Positions 35,703-45,126 are shown, numbered from the stretch's first letter. The stretch: DNA of 64,000 nucleotides from Puia sp. (GCA_031292515.1 JARLGZ010000269.1:248001-312000), one strand, 5' to 3'. Notes: generated from the letters alone by a model not told the origin. Translations and numbers: made by a program.

Positions 35703-36242
35703 TTACTCCCCCGTCGTCAGGCTGTTGCAGTCCTTGAACCAGCCGGCATAGCGGGTGTAATTATTGGCGATCCGGTCGATCTGCCCGCTGATCAGGTCCG
35801 TCGGGATATCCTTTACCTTTTGGGCCGGCACACCCGCATAGATCGATCCGGCCTGTACCTTGGTGCCCTCCAGTACGACGGCTCCCGCCGCGATAATGGA
35901 GTTGCTGCCGATCTCGGCGTTGTCCATGACGATGGCGCCCATGCCGATTAACACGTTGTCCTGTACGTTGCAGCCATGTACGATGGCGTTGTGCCCGATA
36001 GACACGTTGTTACCGATCACGGTCTTCGTTTTCTGATAGGTGCAATGGATGATCGCCCCGTCCTGTATGTTCACCTTGTTGCCGATACGGATACTGTTCA
36101 CATCTCCGCGGATGACGGCATTGAACCAGATGCTGCAATCGTTGCCCAGGACTACATCCCCGACTACGGTTGCATTAGGAGCTACAAAACACCGTTCCCC
36201 GAACACGGGGGATACGCCTTCGACAGGAAGTATGATAGCCAT
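35703..36242 (-). CDS. gamma-carbonic-anhydrase family protein
   Basis: A left-handed beta-helix protein of 179 residues with hexapeptide repeats (VVGDVVLGND, VNSIRIGNKV, VIGNNVSIGHNA, VLIGMGAIVMDN). The metal ligands fit GHN (in VSIGHNAIVHG) and HC (in AIIHCTY), giving the His triad expected for the YrdA/PaaY branch. Carbonic anhydrase activity is possible but many such proteins have not shown it. It is divergent from the aminotransferase. Confidence 0.9.
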   Translation of the reverse strand: MAIILPVEGVSPVFGERCFVAPNATVVGDVVLGNDCSIWFNAVIRGDVNSIRIGNKVNIQDGAIIHCTYQKTKTVIGNNVSIGHNAIVHGCNVQDNVLIGMGAIVMDNAEIGSNSIIAAGAVVLEGTKVQAGSIYAGVPAQKVKDIPTDLISGQIDRIANNYTRYAGWFKDCNSLTTGE

Positions 36243-36343
36243 AGCATTTTTTAGTTATATGCAAATATCATTATTAATTTCTTTACGACATGAATTCTTT
36301 ACAGACCTTTGCTCCTCCGGATCATCTGGTTCGAAGAATTTCT

Positions 36344-37549
36344 ATGTCACACGATTCAACGACAAACCCCGATACGAAACTTTTATTTTTCAGACATCTT
36401 GCACAGACTTCCGCCGCCCCGCTAGGCCTGGAGATCATTCGTGCGGAGGCATCCACTCTTTATGACCGGGAAGGCAGGGAATACCTCGACCTGATCGGCG
36501 GCATCAGCGTATGCAATACCGGACACCGTCATCCAAAAGTGGTGGAAGCCATAAAAAGCCAGGTGGACCAATACCTCCATGTCCTGGTCTATGGCGAGTT
36601 CATCCAGTCTCCTCAGGTAAAATACGCCAGCCTGCTCGCCGCCCATCTACCTCCATCCCTCAACTCCGTTTATTTCACGAACTCGGGAGCAGAAGCCGTG
36701 GAAGGCGCCATGAAACTGGCAAAAAAGGCAAAAAACCGTACCGGCATCGTCGCTTTCAAACAATCCTATCACGGATCCACCCAGGGAGCCCTGAGCATCA
36801 TGGGGGATGAATATTGGAGGAATGCTTTCCGGCCGCTGCTGCCGGATGTATCACACCTGTCGTATAACGAGGCCGGTTCGCTGGAACAGATTACCCCGCG
36901 GACGGCCTGTGTGATCGCTGAGACCGTACAAGCCGAAAGAGGGGTTTTTGCACCGGATATAGAATGGATGCAGGCTCTTCGCAAAAGATGCGATGAGATG
37001 GGAGCCTTGCTGGTCTTAGACGAGATACAGACGGGTTTTGGAAGAACAGGGACCTTGTGGGGCTTTGAAGCATTCGGGATCGTTCCGGATATCTTATTAC
37101 TAGGCAAGGCACTCGGCGGAGGCATGCCGTTAGGGGCTTTTATCGCGGATCGCTACCTGATGGGGGAACTGACGGACAAGCCGGTACTTGGGCACATCAC
37201 TACATTCGGCGGTCACCCCGTCTCCTGTGCGGCCGGCCTCGCCTCCATGGAAGTGCTGCTGGAGGAAAGATTGATGGCGGGAGTACGGGAAAAAGAAGAA
37301 TTGTTTCGCCGTCTGCTGATCCACCCCGCCATCAGGGCAGTCCGATCGGCCGGCCTGCTGATGGCAGTCGAGTTCGACAGTTATGAGACGAATAAAAGGG
37401 TCATCGATGCCTGCATCGCGGCCGGTTTGCTGACGGATTGGTTTCTCTTCGCCGCCCATTGCATGCGCATCGCTCCTCCATTGATCATTACATGCGCACA
37501 AATCGAAAGAGCCTGTGCGATCATATTGAAGGCAATCGATACGCCATAA
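36344..37549 (+). CDS. class III aminotransferase (acetylornithine/ornithine aminotransferase-like)
   Basis: A PLP enzyme of about 401 residues: TNSGAEAVEGAMKLAKKA, the ring-binding Asp in LVLDEIQTGFGRTG, the Schiff-base Lys in LLGKALGGGMPLGAF, and TTFGGHPVSCAAGLA. It resembles ArgD and ornithine aminotransferases but is outside the arginine cluster, so its substrate is uncertain (ornithine, lysine-derived or another omega-amine). Two starts are possible, 36290 and 36344. The latter (MSHDSTTNPD) puts the conserved FFRHLAQTS at the usual place and leaves room for divergent promoters. Confidence 0.85.
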   Translation: MSHDSTTNPDTKLLFFRHLAQTSAAPLGLEIIRAEASTLYDREGREYLDLIGGISVCNTGHRHPKVVEAIKSQVDQYLHVLVYGEFIQSPQVKYASLLAAHLPPSLNSVYFTNSGAEAVEGAMKLAKKAKNRTGIVAFKQSYHGSTQGALSIMGDEYWRNAFRPLLPDVSHLSYNEAGSLEQITPRTACVIAETVQAERGVFAPDIEWMQALRKRCDEMGALLVLDEIQTGFGRTGTLWGFEAFGIVPDILLLGKALGGGMPLGAFIADRYLMGELTDKPVLGHITTFGGHPVSCAAGLASMEVLLEERLMAGVREKEELFRRLLIHPAIRAVRSAGLLMAVEFDSYETNKRVIDACIAAGLLTDWFLFAAHCMRIAPPLIITCAQIERACAIILKAIDTP

Positions 37550-37568
37550 GAGCGGTTCACGCACTATA

Positions 37569-37643
37569 GCCTTTCGCCGGATCCTGTATTGATAAAGAAG
37601 CCTCTGCCTTCAAACAAGCCCCGCGTACCTTCCCGGCGAAGGC
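37569..37643. terminator. long inverted repeat between convergent genes
   Basis: GCCTTTCGCCGG (37569-37580) is complementary, with one bulged T, to CCGGCGAAGGC (37633-37643). The 52-nt loop is long and no T-run follows, so termination is only suggested by the position between two convergent stops (37549 and 37657). Confidence 0.3.
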
Positions 37644-37656
37644 AGATAGCCCCGGC

Positions 37657-38382
37657 CTAAAACAATCTCGTAAATGCAGGCGTCAGATCATATACCAGCG
37701 CCGCCAAAAGTGCACCGATAATGGGCCCGGCGATGGGTATCCAGGCATATCCCCAATCGCTGTCTCTTTTTTGGGGGATCGGCAGCAGAAAATGCATGAT
37801 GCGCGGGCCAAGATCCCTGGCCGGATTGATAGCATAACCGGTAGGCCCTCCCAGGCAAAGGCCGACGCCCAGCACCAATAAGCCGACAGGTAACGCATCG
37901 AGAGCGCCCAGGCTATTGGCCGGCTTGGATATATAGAGTACGCCCATGATCAATACAAAAGTCGCAATGGCTTCCGTCAGGAGGTTGTTCAACGGACTGC
38001 GGATAGCCGGTGCCGTGCAAAACACCGCCAGCTTTGCATCTTTGTCCACGGTATGGGCAAAGTGCTGCCGGTAAGCCACCCAGACGAGAAAGGCGCCCGC
38101 CATGGCGCCCAATAGCTGTCCGGCCAGGTAGGCGGGTACCAGGCCCCAGCTGATCTTCCCCAGCGAAGCGAAGGCGATAGTGACAGCTGGGTTCAGATGG
38201 GCTCCGCTGCTGGCTGCGGAAGCATAGACGCCGACAAAGACTGCCATGGCCCAACCGATGGCTATCACGATCAGGCCGCTGTTCTGCCCCTTGGTCCTGT
38301 TTAATACGACATTCGCTACGACACCATCGCCTAAAACCATCAGGAGGGCTGTTCCGATAAATTCACCGGGAAAGGGACTCAT
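37657..38382 (-). CDS. glpF: glycerol uptake facilitator (aquaglyceroporin)
   Basis: A 241-residue MIP channel with six membrane helices and both NPA loops: HLNPAVT near residue 62 and INPARDLGPR near 195. Asp after NPAR is typical of glycerol-conducting members rather than water-only aquaporins. It follows glpD by 24 bp on the same strand, so uptake and oxidation are linked. Confidence 0.93.
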   Translation of the reverse strand: MSPFPGEFIGTALLMVLGDGVVANVVLNRTKGQNSGLIVIAIGWAMAVFVGVYASAASSGAHLNPAVTIAFASLGKISWGLVPAYLAGQLLGAMAGAFLVWVAYRQHFAHTVDKDAKLAVFCTAPAIRSPLNNLLTEAIATFVLIMGVLYISKPANSLGALDALPVGLLVLGVGLCLGGPTGYAINPARDLGPRIMHFLLPIPQKRDSDWGYAWIPIAGPIIGALLAALVYDLTPAFTRLF

Positions 38383-38406
38383 ACTGTTTTTTTTATTCTT
38401 GCCTGT

Positions 38407-39975
38407 TTAAAATTCCTTCTGTCCTGGCAGATAGTTTATCGCGATCGCCGAAAACTCTTCTACCTGCCGTTTTTCCCAGGACGCATCCTTGTTGAGACTT
38501 TTTGCAAGCAGGGCCGCCACGCCCGGAGCCGCCTCCAGCGCGGCCCTGGCATCCAGGAACAGGGCCCTTGTCCTCCTGCTGAGCGCATCTTCGACCGTCA
38601 CGCACATCTCATGGTGGGCGGCCCAGACAATCTCCGCACCCAGATAAGACAGATGGGGATGAATGGGTTTTCCGAGCGAAGGGTCTTTTTCGATCAGCAG
38701 CCGCAGGGAGGGGATATCAGAACCATAATAATAGAGAGGTGCCTGGAAATCGTCCGTTTCTATCGAACCATGTATGGCCAGGCCGGCGGTGACGCACTCC
38801 CTCTCTTCCAGGGAAGCCCTGCTGATCGCAGTATTGACGGCGTCTTCCGCCATGTGACGATAGGTAGTCCATTTGCCCCCGGTTATCGTGATCAGGCCCG
38901 ATTCAGAGACCGTGATCAGGTGGTCCCTGGATAGCTCGGCCGTCTTCTTCCCCGAGGCCTTGACCAGGGGGCGCAGCCCCGCGAATACGCTTTTGATATG
39001 CTCCCGCCGTGGTTCTTTCGCCAGGTAACGGCCGACCTGCTGCAGGATGAAATCGATTTCTTCATCCTGCGCCACCGGTTCGATGGCAGGTCGATGGATC
39101 GGGGTGTCGGTCGTTCCGACAACGATCTTTCCGTGCCAGGGTACGGCAAACAATACCCGCCCGTCATCGGTATGAGGGACCATGATAGCGGCTTCCCCGG
39201 GCAGGAATTCCTTGTCCAGGACGATATGTACTCCCTGGCTGGGGGCAATGATCTCTTCCGCCTCCGGATTGTCCATTTGAAGGACCGTGTCCGTAAACAC
39301 CCCCGTGGCATTGATGATCGCCCTGGCGTCGACGGCATATTCTTTTTGCGTGATGCTGTCTGTTATACGAAGACCGCTAAGGGAATGGTTCCTCTTGATG
39401 AACCCCGTAACCTTGCAATAATTGATCAACACCCCTCCCTTTTCCACGGCTGTCTGCGCCAGGTTGATTGCCAGCCGGGAATCGTCGAACTGCCCGTCAT
39501 GGTAAAGGACCCCGCCCCGCAACCCTTCCGCATCCAGGGTAGGAGCGAGTTCGAGGGTCTCTTCCCGGGAGAGCCGGCGCGAAGGGCCGAGACCCAGACT
39601 TCCGGACATCCAGTCATAGACTTTCAGACCGACTCCGTAGAAAGGCCCTTCCCACCATTTATAGTTTGGAACGACAAAGGATTGGTTCTTCACCAGGTGA
39701 GCGGCATTTTTCCGGAGGAGCCCCCTCTCATGCAAGGCCTCGGTAACCAGTTTTATATTCCCCTGCTGGAGGTAGCGTACGCCCCCATGAACCAGTTTGG
39801 TCGAACGGGAAGAAGTGCCCTTGGCAAAATCGTATTGCTCCAGCAGGAGCGTCCTGAAGCCCCGGGAAGCCGCATCGACGGCTATGCCCAGACCCGTGGC
39901 TCCCCCTCCGATGATACAAAGATCCCAGGTCCCGGTAAAGCTTTCCAGCGCCTTTATCATATCCGGTCGATTCAT
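38407..39975 (-). CDS. glpD: FAD-dependent glycerol-3-phosphate dehydrogenase
   Basis: It oxidises glycerol-3-phosphate to dihydroxyacetone phosphate and passes electrons to the quinone pool. 522 residues: Rossmann FAD motif IIGGGATGLGIAVDAASRG (about 21-39), the signature RSTKLVHGGVRYLQQG (about 57-72), the second FAD region INATGVFTD and the C-terminal ITGGKWTTYR. A membrane-peripheral location is expected. It lies between glpK and glpF on the same strand. Confidence 0.94.
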   Translation of the reverse strand: MNRPDMIKALESFTGTWDLCIIGGGATGLGIAVDAASRGFRTLLLEQYDFAKGTSSRSTKLVHGGVRYLQQGNIKLVTEALHERGLLRKNAAHLVKNQSFVVPNYKWWEGPFYGVGLKVYDWMSGSLGLGPSRRLSREETLELAPTLDAEGLRGGVLYHDGQFDDSRLAINLAQTAVEKGGVLINYCKVTGFIKRNHSLSGLRITDSITQKEYAVDARAIINATGVFTDTVLQMDNPEAEEIIAPSQGVHIVLDKEFLPGEAAIMVPHTDDGRVLFAVPWHGKIVVGTTDTPIHRPAIEPVAQDEEIDFILQQVGRYLAKEPRREHIKSVFAGLRPLVKASGKKTAELSRDHLITVSESGLITITGGKWTTYRHMAEDAVNTAISRASLEERECVTAGLAIHGSIETDDFQAPLYYYGSDIPSLRLLIEKDPSLGKPIHPHLSYLGAEIVWAAHHEMCVTVEDALSRRTRALFLDARAALEAAPGVAALLAKSLNKDASWEKRQVEEFSAIAINYLPGQKEF

Positions 39976-40047
39976 GTCAATATTTTTTTACGTACAACTA
40001 TCTTATCATGGGCTTCCAGCCCTGCTTACTCATTTTCCGTCATCGCG

Positions 40048-40121
40048 CCCTCACTACTCACTACTGACCACTCACTCTCTTCCCCCCACTCTCTTCCCCC
40101 CCACTCACTACTCACCACTCA
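40048..40121. repeat. heptad and GA-rich repeats covering the glpK 3' end
   Basis: On the minus strand: TGAGTGG, TGAGTAG, TGAGTGG, then two GGGGGAAGAGAG-like units, then TGAGTGG, TCAGTAG, TGAGTAG. The glpK stop TAG (40110-40108) is in the second heptad, so the last codons of glpK (Val-Ser-Gly-Glu) are translated repeat. Confidence 0.8.
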
Positions 40122-41625
40122 CGATCTCACTCCCCGCCCAAACAATGGCCGCTTTCACGGCTCTCTGCCATCCCCGCAACAGTTCAGAAGCCTTATTTGC
40201 TTTCATGGCCGGGGTGAATGTCCGGTCGACCTGCCATTGTTTCTGCAACTCCTCTACATTATTCCAGTAGCCGATGGCGAGACCGGCCAGGTAGGCGGCG
40301 CCCAGGGCAGTCGTCTCATAAACAGTGGGCCGGATGACAGGTACCTGGAGGATATCGGACTGGAACTGCATCAGCAGATCGTTTGCGGTCGCGCCGCCGT
40401 CTACCCGCAGCTCTTTGATCCCGATCCCCGAGTCGGCTTCCATCGCTTTTAAAACATCATATGTCTGGTAGGCGATGCTTTCGAGCGCAGCCCGGGCGAT
40501 ATGCGCGTGAGTCGTGCCCCTCGTTATCCCAAACAAGCTCCCCCTCGCGTATTGGTTCCAGTGAGGGGCGCCCAGACCGGCGAATGCGGGTATAAAGAAG
40601 ACACCGTCCGTATCCGCTACCTGGACTGCCAGTTTTTCGACTTCCGGCGAAGAGCGGATCATATGTAGTCCGTCTCTCAGCCATTGGACGACCGCGCCGG
40701 CTATAAAGATGCTCCCTTCGAGGGCATATTCCACCCGCCCATTCAGCTTCCAGGCCACCGTCGTCAAGAGATTATTGCGGGATACCACCGCCTGATCGCC
40801 CGTGTTCATAAGCATAAAGCAGCCGGTCCCATAAGTGTTTTTAACCATTCCGGGCTGTGTGCACAACTGGCCGAAAAGAGCGGCCTGCTGGTCACCGGCA
40901 ATGCCCGCTATCGGAATCCCGGCTCCCGGTGTGATATGCTCGCTGCTGTTCCCGTAGACCTCGCCGGAAGATCTCACGGCAGGGAGCAGGGAGGGGGGGA
41001 TCCCGAACAATGCCAGCAACGCAGCGTCCCACTCACAGGTATGGATATTGAGCAACATCGTCCTGGAAGCGTTGGTGACATCTGTCACATGCAGGTTGCC
41101 GGCAGTCAGTTTCCATACCAGCCAGCTGTCGACGGTGCCAAAGGCCAATTCACCCTTTTCGGCCCTGGCCCTGACGCCGGGTACTTCGTCGAGTATCCAT
41201 TTCAGCTTGGTGGCGGAAAAATAAGCGTCGATCACCAGCCCCGTTTTCTCCTGGATCATCGGAGACAGTCCCCGCGCCTTTAACTGGTCGCAAAAGGCCG
41301 CCGTGCGACGGTCCTGCCAAACGATGGCGGGATAGACGGGCCGGCCGGTATCTCTTTCCCAGACGAGCGCAGTCTCGCGTTGGTTAGTGATGCCGATAGC
41401 GGCGATCTGCCGGCTGTCGATATTTTTTTTGGCCATTACTTCTGCGAGCACCCCATATTGCGAAGACCAGATCTCTTCCGGGTCATGTTCCACCCAGCCG
41501 GGTTGCGGATAAGACTGCCTGAATTCTTTTTGAGCCAGGTTGACGGGCTCCCCGGCATGGTTGAACAGGATGGCCCTGGAGCTGGTGGTACCCTGGTCGA
41601 GGGCGAGGATGTACTGATCTGGCAT
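40108..41625 (-). CDS. glpK: glycerol kinase
   Basis: It phosphorylates glycerol to trap it in the cell. The sugar-kinase-type ATPase fold is clear in 505 residues: [15 protein letters not shown] at the N-terminus, [41 protein letters not shown], and the adenosine motif [18 protein letters not shown]. The start [12 protein letters not shown] at 41625 is chosen over 41670. The native C-terminus is replaced by a few codons of a TGAGTGG-type repeat. It heads the glpK-glpD-glpF run, with 132 bp of mostly repeat before glpD. Confidence 0.95.
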   Translation of the reverse strand: MPDQYILALDQGTTSSRAILFNHAGEPVNLAQKEFRQSYPQPGWVEHDPEEIWSSQYGVLAEVMAKKNIDSRQIAAIGITNQRETALVWERDTGRPVYPAIVWQDRRTAAFCDQLKARGLSPMIQEKTGLVIDAYFSATKLKWILDEVPGVRARAEKGELAFGTVDSWLVWKLTAGNLHVTDVTNASRTMLLNIHTCEWDAALLALFGIPPSLLPAVRSSGEVYGNSSEHITPGAGIPIAGIAGDQQAALFGQLCTQPGMVKNTYGTGCFMLMNTGDQAVVSRNNLLTTVAWKLNGRVEYALEGSIFIAGAVVQWLRDGLHMIRSSPEVEKLAVQVADTDGVFFIPAFAGLGAPHWNQYARGSLFGITRGTTHAHIARAALESIAYQTYDVLKAMEADSGIGIKELRVDGGATANDLLMQFQSDILQVPVIRPTVYETTALGAAYLAGLAIGYWNNVEELQKQWQVDRTFTPAMKANKASELLRGWQRAVKAAIVWAGSEIVSGE

Positions 41626-41658
41626 GCAAGCTTCTTTTGGTAAATTAACATACAAAAT

Positions 41659-41690
41659 TTTGGAAATCACAAAATTCCTTACTTACTTTG
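41659..41690 (+). promoter_or_regulatory. possible promoter for the 41.7-kb membrane gene
   Basis: TTTG (41659-41662), a 20-bp spacer and TTACTTTG (41683-41690) resemble the TTTG/TAnnTTTG pair of Bacteroidota promoters with one mismatch in the -7 box. The expected start is about 12 nt before the ATG at 41709. Confidence 0.35.
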
Positions 41691-41708
41691 TGCTTCAAAG
41701 TGCTTTTT

Positions 41709-42353
41709 ATGGATAGCCCCAACACCTCCTTGGAAACATTACAGGATATCAAACGGATGATGGAAAGATCTTCCCGTTTTATCTCCCTGAGCGGGTTAAG
41801 CGGGGTCAGTGCGGGGGTCTGCGCCCTGGTGGGAGCTTATGTGGCGCATACCTGGATCGTGGATTACTTTCGCCGGCCTTATGAGCAGGGTGACGGGGGC
41901 GAACGATATGGGTATGCGAACGACGCACCGAAGTTTGTGATATTGGCGGGAGCTGTGCTGCTGGCTGCACTGGTTTCCTCTTTTTATTTTACCTGGCGGA
42001 AAGCTCACAAGGACAATCTGCCCTTCTGGGGCCCGACCAGCAAGAAACTGATCGTCAACCTGGCGATCCCGCTTGCCACCGGAGGTTTTTTTGTCGCGGG
42101 TCTTCTCTATCACGCGATCTGGGGATTTGTCGCTCCCGCCTGTCTTATATTTTATGGCCTGGCGTTAGTAAACGCCAGCAAGTACACGCTGAGCGATATC
42201 CGGTGGTTGGGCATTTTCGAAATTATCCTGGGGCTCTTAAATATTTATAACCAGCAATACAGTTTGTATTTTTGGGCGTTTGGTTTTGGTATATTGCATA
42301 TAATCTATGGACTTGTGATGTGGTGGAAATACGATAAGGGGGTGAAAGCATGA
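41709..42353 (+). CDS. multi-helix membrane protein paired with a winged-helix regulator
   Basis: 214 residues, no named family recognised. A short polar N-terminus (LETLQDIKRMMERSSRF) is followed by about six membrane helices. The stop overlaps the start of the next gene by 4 bp (ATGA), so translation is coupled to the regulator. The same two-gene arrangement, a small membrane protein plus a transcriptional regulator, suggests that the regulator controls this protein or that the protein modulates the regulator, but no direct evidence is visible. Confidence 0.75.
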   Translation: MDSPNTSLETLQDIKRMMERSSRFISLSGLSGVSAGVCALVGAYVAHTWIVDYFRRPYEQGDGGERYGYANDAPKFVILAGAVLLAALVSSFYFTWRKAHKDNLPFWGPTSKKLIVNLAIPLATGGFFVAGLLYHAIWGFVAPACLIFYGLALVNASKYTLSDIRWLGIFEIILGLLNIYNQQYSLYFWAFGFGILHIIYGLVMWWKYDKGVKA

Positions 42354-42649
42354 GCAATCCGATCGGAAATCTGAACAAAGTTTTTGACAGCCGGATCCGG
42401 ATGGGAGTAATGAGCATCCTGTTGATGAACGAAGAGATGAATTTTAACGATCTGAAACAGTTATTGGAATTGACGGACGGCAACCTGGCCTCTCACCTGA
42501 CGAATTTGGAAGAGAATGCCTATATAAAAGTTCATAAAGGCTTTATAGGTCGCAAGACCAACACCACCTATTCGATCACCAAGACAGGGGAAAAAGCCTT
42601 TAAGGACCACCTCCAGGCACTTGAGAACATGATTAAAGGGGTAAAATAA
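42350..42649 (+). CDS. winged-helix DNA-binding regulator
   Basis: A 99-residue one-domain regulator of the HTH_34-like/MarR-related type. VFDSRIRMGVMSILL starts the fold, FNDLKQLLELTDGNLASHLTNLEENAYI is the helix-turn-helix and recognition helix, and KTNTTYSITKTGEKAFKDHL gives the wing and last helix. No ligand domain is attached. Start ATG at 42350 overlaps the upstream stop. Confidence 0.85.
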   Translation: MSNPIGNLNKVFDSRIRMGVMSILLMNEEMNFNDLKQLLELTDGNLASHLTNLEENAYIKVHKGFIGRKTNTTYSITKTGEKAFKDHLQALENMIKGVK

Positions 42650-42754
42650 TAAAATAAGTGATGCTATTTTGACTTTTATAGTTGTTATAATTACCTGATA
42701 AGCCAAAGTGCTCTATTGGTATGAAAATTGTATTAAATTTTTGATAAGATTGTT

Positions 42755-43171
42755 ATGAAAGCGACTGCCTCTCCCACATCTACTCCCATGCCGGCCTTAA
42801 GACCTCTTTTAAGCGGTGTGATCGGAATGGCGCTTTTGCTGCCGGCCACTTATTTTTTATGCACCCTGCTGGCGAGGATACTTTTTGGGGCGAGGACTTT
42901 GTACATAGCCATCGCACCTTCTTTCTTGCAGTCTCCATTCGGAATCCTCTCTTTTCACCTGGCACAGGCGATCATCTATGGTCCCCTGATCGCAGTTCTC
43001 CTCAATTTATTCGCAACGGTAAAAGTCAGACTGGAGCATGAGGGTGGAAGATGGGGCGTCCGGGTTCATCTACTCAAGGGGCATTGGCTGAATATGGCCA
43101 TCGTCTTTCAGAGCGGCTTATTGTTCCTGATCCTGGTAGCTTATACGCTTATCCAGCATTGGAGATACTAA
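42755..43171 (+). CDS. small membrane protein, unknown
   Basis: 138 residues with three or four hydrophobic segments (about 17-37, 45-62, 66-86 and 113-133) and a basic loop (VKVRLEHEGGRWGVRVHLLKG). No family recognised. It lies 10 bp before the diacylglycerol kinase gene on the same strand and is probably cotranscribed with it. Confidence 0.7.
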   Translation: MKATASPTSTPMPALRPLLSGVIGMALLLPATYFLCTLLARILFGARTLYIAIAPSFLQSPFGILSFHLAQAIIYGPLIAVLLNLFATVKVRLEHEGGRWGVRVHLLKGHWLNMAIVFQSGLLFLILVAYTLIQHWRY

Positions 43172-43181
43172 TCGCCCCGTT

Positions 43182-43550
43182 ATGGATCGCCAAAAATTCT
43201 CGGTCAGGAAAAGGATCAAAAGTTTTCAATACGCATTCTCCGGTATCGGACAATTCCTACAAAGTGAGCACAATGGTCGTATTCATCTCGTAGCTACCAT
43301 CCTTGTCATTGCCATCGCCCTGCTGTTAAAAGTATCCTTTGTGGAAGCCACCGTGCTCACGATCACAGTCGGTTTTGTCTGGATGGCCGAAATGTTCAAT
43401 ACCTGTGTGGAAAAAACCATGGACCTCATTTCTTCTGAACAACGCAAGGAGATAAAGTTCATAAAGGATGTGGCGGCCGGCGCCGTTTTGGTTGCAGCTA
43501 TTTCCGCCCTCCTCATCGGTTTGTTCATTTTTATCCCAAAAATTGTATGA
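43182..43550 (+). CDS. dgkA: diacylglycerol/undecaprenol kinase (DagK family)
   Basis: A 122-residue integral membrane kinase with three helices. RIKSFQYAFSGIGQFLQSEHN precedes the first helix, and the active-site region EMFNTCVEKTMDL then IKFIKDVAAGAVLVAA is the family signature. In bacteria of this group the substrate may be undecaprenol or diacylglycerol; sequence alone does not tell. Its stop overlaps the next start by 4 bp. Confidence 0.92.
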   Translation: MDRQKFSVRKRIKSFQYAFSGIGQFLQSEHNGRIHLVATILVIAIALLLKVSFVEATVLTITVGFVWMAEMFNTCVEKTMDLISSEQRKEIKFIKDVAAGAVLVAAISALLIGLFIFIPKIV

Positions 43551-44275
43551 ATACTGTTACAGACCCGGCCCCCATCGTTAAGCCCATCCCAGCCCCCTCC
43601 CCCTACCTGAGCCGCTTCTTCCTCTTGCGTACCGAGACCGACAGGCTCATGCTCCTGACGTTTCTCTTCAGCTGCGGGATGGTAATCGCCAGGATCGTGT
43701 ACACGGGCCATGCGACTTTTCTTTTTCTCATCTGGAATCTTTTCCTCGCGTATATCCCTTACCTGATCACTGAATGTCTGGCCGTAAGGCCTAAATGGGT
43801 AAACAACAGGATAAGTTTCTTCTTTCTCTTTGCCGTATGGCTGCTCTGCATACCCAATTCCTTTTACATCATCACCGATCTCTTTCACCTGGGCGATTAC
43901 TATAATGACTTTCGTGCGCCTCAGTGGTTCGATCTGGCGATGATCCTTTCCTTTGTCTGGAATGGCTTGTTACTCGGCGTTCTTTCCGTGCGTCAGATGG
44001 AGAGGCTGATGGGCCGGTACTTATCGGGCAAACACGAACTCATTTTCCTCTATCCCATTATGTGGCTGAGCGCCTTTGGCGTATATATCGGGCGTTACCT
44101 CCGTTTTAATAGCTGGGACCTCATCACCGATCCTTTCCAGCTCCTGCTGGACATCGTGAATATCGTGCTCCATCCGCTCAGTTTTCATTATGCCTGGGAG
44201 ATGATCTTCTGCTTCTCGATCCTCATGACGCTGATGTACCTTGCCCTGAAACGGATCGGCAAATCGTTTGCATAA
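43547..44275 (+). CDS. DUF1361 membrane protein
   Basis: A 242-residue protein with about six membrane helices. FLIWNLFLAYIPYL, LLCIPNSFYIITDLFHL and LGVYIGRY-type sequences are characteristic of DUF1361, of unknown function. ATGA overlap with dgkA shows one operon. It is the last conserved gene before the accessory islet at 44.3-45.2 kb. Confidence 0.85.
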   Translation: MNTVTDPAPIVKPIPAPSPYLSRFFLLRTETDRLMLLTFLFSCGMVIARIVYTGHATFLFLIWNLFLAYIPYLITECLAVRPKWVNNRISFFFLFAVWLLCIPNSFYIITDLFHLGDYYNDFRAPQWFDLAMILSFVWNGLLLGVLSVRQMERLMGRYLSGKHELIFLYPIMWLSAFGVYIGRYLRFNSWDLITDPFQLLLDIVNIVLHPLSFHYAWEMIFCFSILMTLMYLALKRIGKSFA

Positions 44276-44333
44276 GATCCATGCAACATGCCACTAAAAA
44301 CAAAGCTGATCTGCGATGTGCCTCGGTTGAACA

Positions 44334-44705
44334 TTAACGGATCTCAGACCCCGGATGTCCTAACAGCACTCTTCTATAAACGTCTTCTACCTTTTCCTTT
44401 AAAATGGTTATCAACGCTGGTTCCATAAAATAAAAATCGTCCGGAATATACAGGCATACGATTATCTTTTTGTGATAATAGTCCGGGAATTTTTGTCGTA
44501 TAAAATTTCTATGTTTTTTTTCCATGACTATTATTGCGTCCGCCCATTCCAGGTGATCTGCCTCGAGGACTGTATTTGCCGACTGATCGGTTCCTGCTGA
44601 ATCCACCTCAAATCGCAAATCCGATTCAAATATTCTATGGGCTGTGGCGCTTCTCATTCTGTTGACTGTACAAACGAATAATATATTGATTTTACCGCCC
44701 CGCAT
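44334..44705 (-). CDS. low-molecular-weight tyrosine-phosphatase-like protein
   Basis: 123 residues. The N-terminal ILFVCTVNRMRSATA contains the phosphate loop C-x5-R-S, and VDSAGTDQSA follows as in LMW phosphatases; a later Asp (in IPDDFYFMEPAL) could be the general acid. It matches the small predicted tyrosine-phosphatase group rather than Wzb-type enzymes. It is isolated, AT-richer than its neighbours, and flanked by a broken acetyltransferase, which suggests acquired DNA. Confidence 0.8.
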   Translation of the reverse strand: MRGGKINILFVCTVNRMRSATAHRIFESDLRFEVDSAGTDQSANTVLEADHLEWADAIIVMEKKHRNFIRQKFPDYYHKKIIVCLYIPDDFYFMEPALITILKEKVEDVYRRVLLGHPGSEIR

Positions 44706-44806
44706 AAAATAGGCTTTTAAGAGCTATCAGCCAGACCCGCTCCTGGTTGACCGGTATCTTTCTATTTGTACAATTTCATTACATTCGTAAAATAACGCAA
44801 AATAAA

Positions 44807-45113
44807 ATGAATACCTCTGATTGTCAAATCAGACGCCTGCATCCGGACGACATATCGTCTGCCCAACAGCTATTTTGCGTCCTCCGGGAAGTCTTTGGCA
44901 ACAACCAGTCACAGGCGAGTGAAGCACATATAGAAAAACTTTTTGCGAAATCCGGCCTTCATAGCTATGGCTGCTTTCTCCAACCACGAAATCATCGGAG
45001 GTCTGACTGCCTATGAATTACCCATATATGATGCTGATACGGCCGAATTGTATATTTATGACATCGCCGTCTCCTGTGACATCGCATCCGGCGCAAGCTT
45101 CAACGAACGATAA
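44807..45113 (+). pseudogene. frameshifted, truncated GNAT acetyltransferase (AAC(3)-I-like)
   Basis: MNTSDCQIRRLHPDDISSA to FAKSGLHSY reads in one frame. An extra G near 44969-44970 then shifts the frame, after which AAFSNHEIIGGLTAYELPIY and AELYIYDIAV continue, matching aminoglycoside 3-N-acetyltransferase type I and related GNAT proteins. Homology stops at 45071, exactly where a dispersed repeat begins; the frame then runs through SCDIASGASFNER to TAA at 45113. The acyl-CoA-binding half is missing, so the product cannot be an active enzyme. Confidence 0.8.
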
Positions 45114-45126
45114 AGACGTTGTAAAA
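45071..45126 (+). repeat. dispersed repeat, copy A
   Basis: The 56 bp from CTCCTGTGACATCGCATCCG onward match copy C (59680-59735, minus strand) at 45 positions by hand alignment, including a perfect 15-bp core ATCCGGCGCAAGCTT, and GATAAAGAC further on. It forms the end of the acetyltransferase pseudogene. Confidence 0.75.

Noticed and set aside
36290-36344. Upstream ATG as the start of the class III aminotransferase
   Set aside because: It would leave only 47 bp for two divergent promoters and adds 18 residues that do not look conserved; kept only as an alternative.
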